From contig JALRGF010000279.1 in assembly GCA_023253495.1 (NCBI GenBank), positions 1-7,642 on the forward strand: 7,642 bases of DNA, given 5' to 3'. Source of the stretch: Verrucomicrobiales bacterium (GTDB lineage: Bacteria; Verrucomicrobiota; Verrucomicrobiia; Verrucomicrobiales; V1-33). The notes under the pieces are model-generated. The model was not told where the DNA came from, made no database searches, and saw only the letters and a program-made list of their open reading frames with translations. The translations under genes were made by a program, and so were the position numbers. Below, one piece after another: positions 5,057 through 7,642 of the stretch (the stretch's first letter is position 1; each line of letters starts with the position of its first letter).

Positions 5057-6453
5057 CGATCCGCCTCCTCTGGCTTCTGCTGCTCTGCCTGTTCTCCGGA
5101 ACGACCGCCTCGCTGGCCGCCCTGCCGGTTGATGCCGCCGCCCGCCTCCAGCCCTGGGAAAAAAACCCGTGGTACTGGCAGTACCAGGGGAAACCGGTCC
5201 TGCTGCTCGGCGGCAGCAAGGACGACAACCTGTTTCAGATTCCCGATCTGACCGCGCACCTCGATGCCATGGCCGCCGCCGGTGCGGATTACGTGCGCAA
5301 CACCATGAGCGACCGGCGCGACGGCGGCTTCGAGGTCTATCCTTTCCTGCAGCTTGAGAACGGAAAATACGACCTGACCCGGTGGAATGACGCCTACTGG
5401 AAACGGTTTGCCGACTTTCTCCGTCTGACCCACGAACGGGGCATCATCGTGCAGATCGAGGTCTGGGACCGGTTCGATTATTCGATGAAAAACTGGCCGC
5501 CGCATCCCTACAACCCGGCCAACAACGTGAACTACACCCACGAGGCATCAGGGCTTGCCGCCGCTTACCCCGATCACCCCGGAGCCAACCGCCAGCCGTT
5601 TTTTTTCACCACGCCGAAACAACGGCACAATCCGGTGGTTCTCGCGTTTCAGGAAAAGTTCGTCGCTGAAATGCTCCGCCACACGCTCCCCTACCCGCAC
5701 GTCCTTTACTGCATGGACAACGAAACCAACGGCGAGGAAGCCTGGGCGGTCCATTGGGCCGATTTCATCACCACCCGCGCCCGCGAGGCGGGCGTCAGCG
5801 TCTTCCTCACCGAAATGTGGGACGACTGGAACCTCGAGGGGGAGCACCACCGGCGCACCTTCGACCACCCGGAACGCTTCGCCTTTGTCGACATCTCCCA
5901 GAACAATCACCAGAAAGGTCAGCGCCACTGGGACAACTTCCAGTGGGCACGGACCCACCTGGCCGGCCGCCCAAGACCGATCAATACCGTGAAAACCTAC
6001 GGGGCCGACGGCAACAAGTTCGGTCACACCAACCGCGACGGCCTGGAACGCTGGTGGCGGCACCTCATCGGGGGCGCGGCCGCCGTGCGCTTCCACCGCC
6101 CCGACTCCGGTCTGGGCTTCTCCGCGCCCGCCGAGGCCGCGGTGCGCGCCGCCCGCAAACTCGAGTCCCGTATTCCCGCCTGGGACCTCGTCCCCGCCCA
6201 AGACCTCCTGCGCGCCCGCGAATCGAACGAAGCGTTTCTCGCCGCCCGCCCGGGCATCGCTTACGCCCTCTACTTTCCCGATGGCGGAGAGGTCGAACTC
6301 AACCTGCAATCGATGGACGGCACGTTCACCGTGCGCTGGATCGACATCCAGTCCGGCGACTGGGGACCGACAGCCGTTCTGACGGCCGGATCCTGGGTCG
6401 CCGTCCGGCCGCCGGCGGCCGGACATTGGGCCGCGGCCCTCACCCGTGACTGA
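5053..6453 (+). CDS. Exported glycoside-hydrolase-like TIM-barrel protein with C-terminal beta domain
   Basis: 466 residues. A Sec signal peptide (MTIRLLWLLLLCLFSG, cleavage near ASLA at 22) predicts export. Residues about 36-380 resemble the DUF4038/apiosidase-like clan GH-A TIM barrel: NPWYWQYQGKPVLLLGGS (38-55) at the entry, DAMAAAGADYVRNTMS (71-86), WNDAYWKRFADFLRLTHERGI (111-131), IEVWDRFDY (135-143), MDNETNGEE (221-229) with Asn223-Glu224 at the usual acid/base position after strand 4, and LTEMWDDWN (252-260). The C-terminal part (about 388-466: AFLAARPGIAYALYFPDGGEVELNL, then FTVRWIDIQSGDW) looks like the small beta domain often called putative collagen-binding. The segment that should be strand 7 reads RPINTVKTYG (307-316), without the Glu nucleophile of typical GH-A enzymes. 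The substrate is unknown; polysaccharide or glycan processing outside the cytoplasm is the reasonable guess. It is convergent with frr, with only 17 nt between the stop codons. Confidence 0.8.
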   Translation: MTIRLLWLLLLCLFSGTTASLAALPVDAAARLQPWEKNPWYWQYQGKPVLLLGGSKDDNLFQIPDLTAHLDAMAAAGADYVRNTMSDRRDGGFEVYPFLQLENGKYDLTRWNDAYWKRFADFLRLTHERGIIVQIEVWDRFDYSMKNWPPHPYNPANNVNYTHEASGLAAAYPDHPGANRQPFFFTTPKQRHNPVVLAFQEKFVAEMLRHTLPYPHVLYCMDNETNGEEAWAVHWADFITTRAREAGVSVFLTEMWDDWNLEGEHHRRTFDHPERFAFVDISQNNHQKGQRHWDNFQWARTHLAGRPRPINTVKTYGADGNKFGHTNRDGLERWWRHLIGGAAAVRFHRPDSGLGFSAPAEAAVRAARKLESRIPAWDLVPAQDLLRARESNEAFLAARPGIAYALYFPDGGEVELNLQSMDGTFTVRWIDIQSGDWGPTAVLTAGSWVAVRPPAAGHWAAALTRD

Positions 6454-6454
6454 C

Positions 6455-6483
6455 CCTCAGACAATGAGGCTCAGACCGTGAGG
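6455..6483. repeat. Tandem near-identical hairpins at the convergent gene ends
   Basis: CCTCA-GACAA-TGAGG (6455-6469) is a 5-bp dyad in the gap between the TIM-barrel gene stop and the frr stop. It is followed directly by a near copy, CTCA-GACCG-TGAG (6470-6482), which includes the last codons and stop of frr. The two units look like a short tandem duplication of the frr 3' end. There is no T tract, so a terminator role on either strand is only possible, not shown. Confidence 0.35.
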
Positions 6484-7040
6484 ATTTCCTTTTTCTTGTG
6501 GGCGGTGTGCTGGTCGATGTCCTTCACCGCCGCATCGGTGGCGGCCTGAATGTCTTTTTCGACGCGTTTCAGGTCGTCCTCGGTCAGGGTGCCCGCCTTT
6601 TCCGCGGCCTTGGCTGTTTCCATGCCGTCGCGGCGCGCCGCCCGCACCCGCACCTTGCCTTCCTCGGACATCTGTTTGATGAGTTTGACCATCTCCTTGC
6701 GGCGCTCGGTGGAAAGCTCCGGCACCGGAATGCGCAGGCGCTTGCCATCGGCAATCGGATTCAGCCCGATGTTGGATTCGCGCAGCCCGCGCTCGACGTC
6801 CTGCAGCGTGCTCGGGTCGTGCGGTTGCACGTAGATCGTGCGCGAGTCCGGGGTCGAGATGGCGGCCAGCTGCTTGAGCTTCATGTGGGTGCCGCCGTAG
6901 ATGCTCACGGAAATATTCACGCTTTCGACGAGGGCGGGCGACGCCTTGCCGGTGCGCACGGCATTGAATTCGTGGAGCACGAAATCAACGGCTTTTTTCA
7001 TGTTTTCCTGAGCGGAGGCGAGGATGGTTTTCTGGTCCAT
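6471..7040 (-). CDS. frr: Ribosome recycling factor
   Basis: 189 residues, close to the usual 185. The protein splits post-termination ribosomes together with EF-G in the cytoplasm, freeing subunits for the next round of translation. Family motifs are clear: FNAVRTGKASPALVES (25-40), the domain II beta region VNISVSIYGGTHMKLKQLAAIS (41-62), TIYVQPHDPSTLQDVERGLRESNIGLNP (68-95), LRIPVPELSTERRKEMVKL (102-120), and EEGKVRVRAARRDGMETAKAAEKAG (126-150) in the conserved basic helix where family members have RNxRRDA. It lies 48 nt downstream of pyrH on the same strand, the normal bacterial order, so it is very likely co-transcribed from upstream of pyrH. The start at 7040 matches the family N-terminus; the upstream bases are C-rich without a Shine-Dalgarno motif. 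Nothing in the sequence suggests loss of function. Confidence 0.98.
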   Translation of the reverse strand: MDQKTILASAQENMKKAVDFVLHEFNAVRTGKASPALVESVNISVSIYGGTHMKLKQLAAISTPDSRTIYVQPHDPSTLQDVERGLRESNIGLNPIADGKRLRIPVPELSTERRKEMVKLIKQMSEEGKVRVRAARRDGMETAKAAEKAGTLTEDDLKRVEKDIQAATDAAVKDIDQHTAHKKKEILTV

Positions 7041-7088
7041 GGCGGGGATGGGGTGGCGGACGGGGGGTGGGCGGGGGAAGCAATCGGA

Positions 7089-7642
7089 TCAGGCGGTCAC
7101 CAGCGTGCCGATCGGTTCCCCGAGCAGGGCGCGGCGCACGTTGCCGGCCGGCCCCATGTCGAAGACGATGATCGGCTTGTTGTTTTCCTCGCAGAGGCTG
7201 AAAGCGGTGGCGTCCATCACCTTGAGCTGCCGCTGCAGGCATTCCTGAAAGGTGATGCGCTCGAACCGCCGGGCCTCCGGGTTCTTCACCGGATCGGAAT
7301 CGTAAATGCCATCGACCTTGGTCGCCTTCAGAATCACGTCGGCCCCGATCTCGCTGCCGCGCAGGGCAGCCGTCGTATCCGTCGAGAAAAACGGATTGCC
7401 GGTGCCGGCCGCGAAGATAACCACGCGGTTCTGCTCCATGTGGCGCACCGCCTTCCGCCGGATGAACGGCTCGGCCACAATGTCCATGCGGATCGCACTC
7501 TGCACCCGGGTCGGCACCCCGTGGGCCTCCAGCATCGATTGCAGCGCCAGCGAGTTCATCACCGTGGCCAGCATCCCCATGTAGTCGGCCGTCGCGCGTT
7601 CCATGCCGCGGTTCTGGGCGGTCACGCCGCGCCAGAACTTGC
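7089..7642 (-). CDS. pyrH: Uridylate kinase (UMP kinase), N-terminus beyond the right edge
   Basis: Partial gene: 183 complete codons and the stop are visible, from KFWRGVTAQNRG at the right edge to GEPIGTLVTA. Bacterial UMP kinase of the amino acid kinase fold phosphorylates UMP to UDP with ATP, is usually a hexamer allosterically activated by GTP and inhibited by UTP, and acts in the cytoplasm in pyrimidine nucleotide synthesis. Diagnostic segments are ERATADYMGMLATVMNSLAL (matching the GDHMGMLATVMNGLAM of E. coli PyrH), the block VVIFAAGTGNPFFSTDTTAALRG, the ADVILKATKVDGIYDSDP segment and LKVMDATAFSLCEENN. Compared with about 241 residues in E. coli, roughly the first 55 residues, including the N-terminal nucleotide-binding loop, are outside the window. 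The GTG at 7625 is an internal Val codon, not the start. frr follows 48 nt downstream; tsf and rpsB commonly lie upstream in other bacteria. Confidence 0.97.
   Translation of the reverse strand, partial: KFWRGVTAQNRGMERATADYMGMLATVMNSLALQSMLEAHGVPTRVQSAIRMDIVAEPFIRRKAVRHMEQNRVVIFAAGTGNPFFSTDTTAALRGSEIGADVILKATKVDGIYDSDPVKNPEARRFERITFQECLQRQLKVMDATAFSLCEENNKPIIVFDMGPAGNVRRALLGEPIGTLVTA

Noticed and set aside
5548..6426. 292-codon minus-strand frame opposite the TIM-barrel gene
   Set aside because: Shadow of the coding frame, with no recognisable domain or plausible start.
1..7642. CRISPR arrays, tRNA or rRNA genes, complete insertion sequences
   Set aside because: No regularly spaced repeats, tRNA-like folds, rRNA segments or full transposase genes were found by eye; the only mobile-element hint is the recombinase-like fragment at the left edge.

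Overview
The window looks like chromosomal DNA of a GC-rich Gram-negative bacterium, most likely a verrucomicrobium (Opitutae-like) or another PVC-group member. This is inferred from gene content: a TIGR03790 family protein, an exported squalene-cyclase-like toroid, a PQQ-like propeller protein with the NWPWFRGP signature and an exported TIM-barrel protein, all beside pyrH and frr. No rRNA, tRNA or CRISPR was seen.

Layout from left to right: (1) positions 1-126, minus strand: the 5' part of an open frame leaving the window, resembling the start of a tyrosine-recombinase catalytic core, with Leu codon use unlike its surroundings. It overlaps the 3' end of the next gene. (2) 84-2227, minus strand: a PhnP-like metallo-beta-lactamase-fold hydrolase followed 2 nt later by an exported TIGR03790 protein, probably one operon. 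(3) 2228-2368: a divergent intergenic region with a 14-nt perfect palindrome and overlapping dyads. (4) 2369-6453, plus strand: three exported proteins in a row: a Tat-signal alpha/alpha-toroid protein, a PQQ-like beta-propeller protein and a glycoside-hydrolase-like TIM-barrel protein. A possible attenuator (two mutually exclusive hairpins, the second followed by T5) lies between the first two. (5) 6471-7642, minus strand: frr and the C-terminal part of pyrH in the usual pyrH-frr order, convergent with the exported cluster.

The housekeeping pair (UMP kinase, ribosome recycling factor) is ordinary. The middle of the window is an envelope/secretome block: four of its five genes carry Sec or Tat signals. 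Functions inside that block are family-level only. No start codon in the window has a well-placed strong Shine-Dalgarno sequence. I do not see a clear new multi-gene system; the best leads are the left-edge recombinase junction, the attenuator-like leader at 3514-3641, and departures from classical motifs in the toroid, the hydrolase and the TIM-barrel protein.
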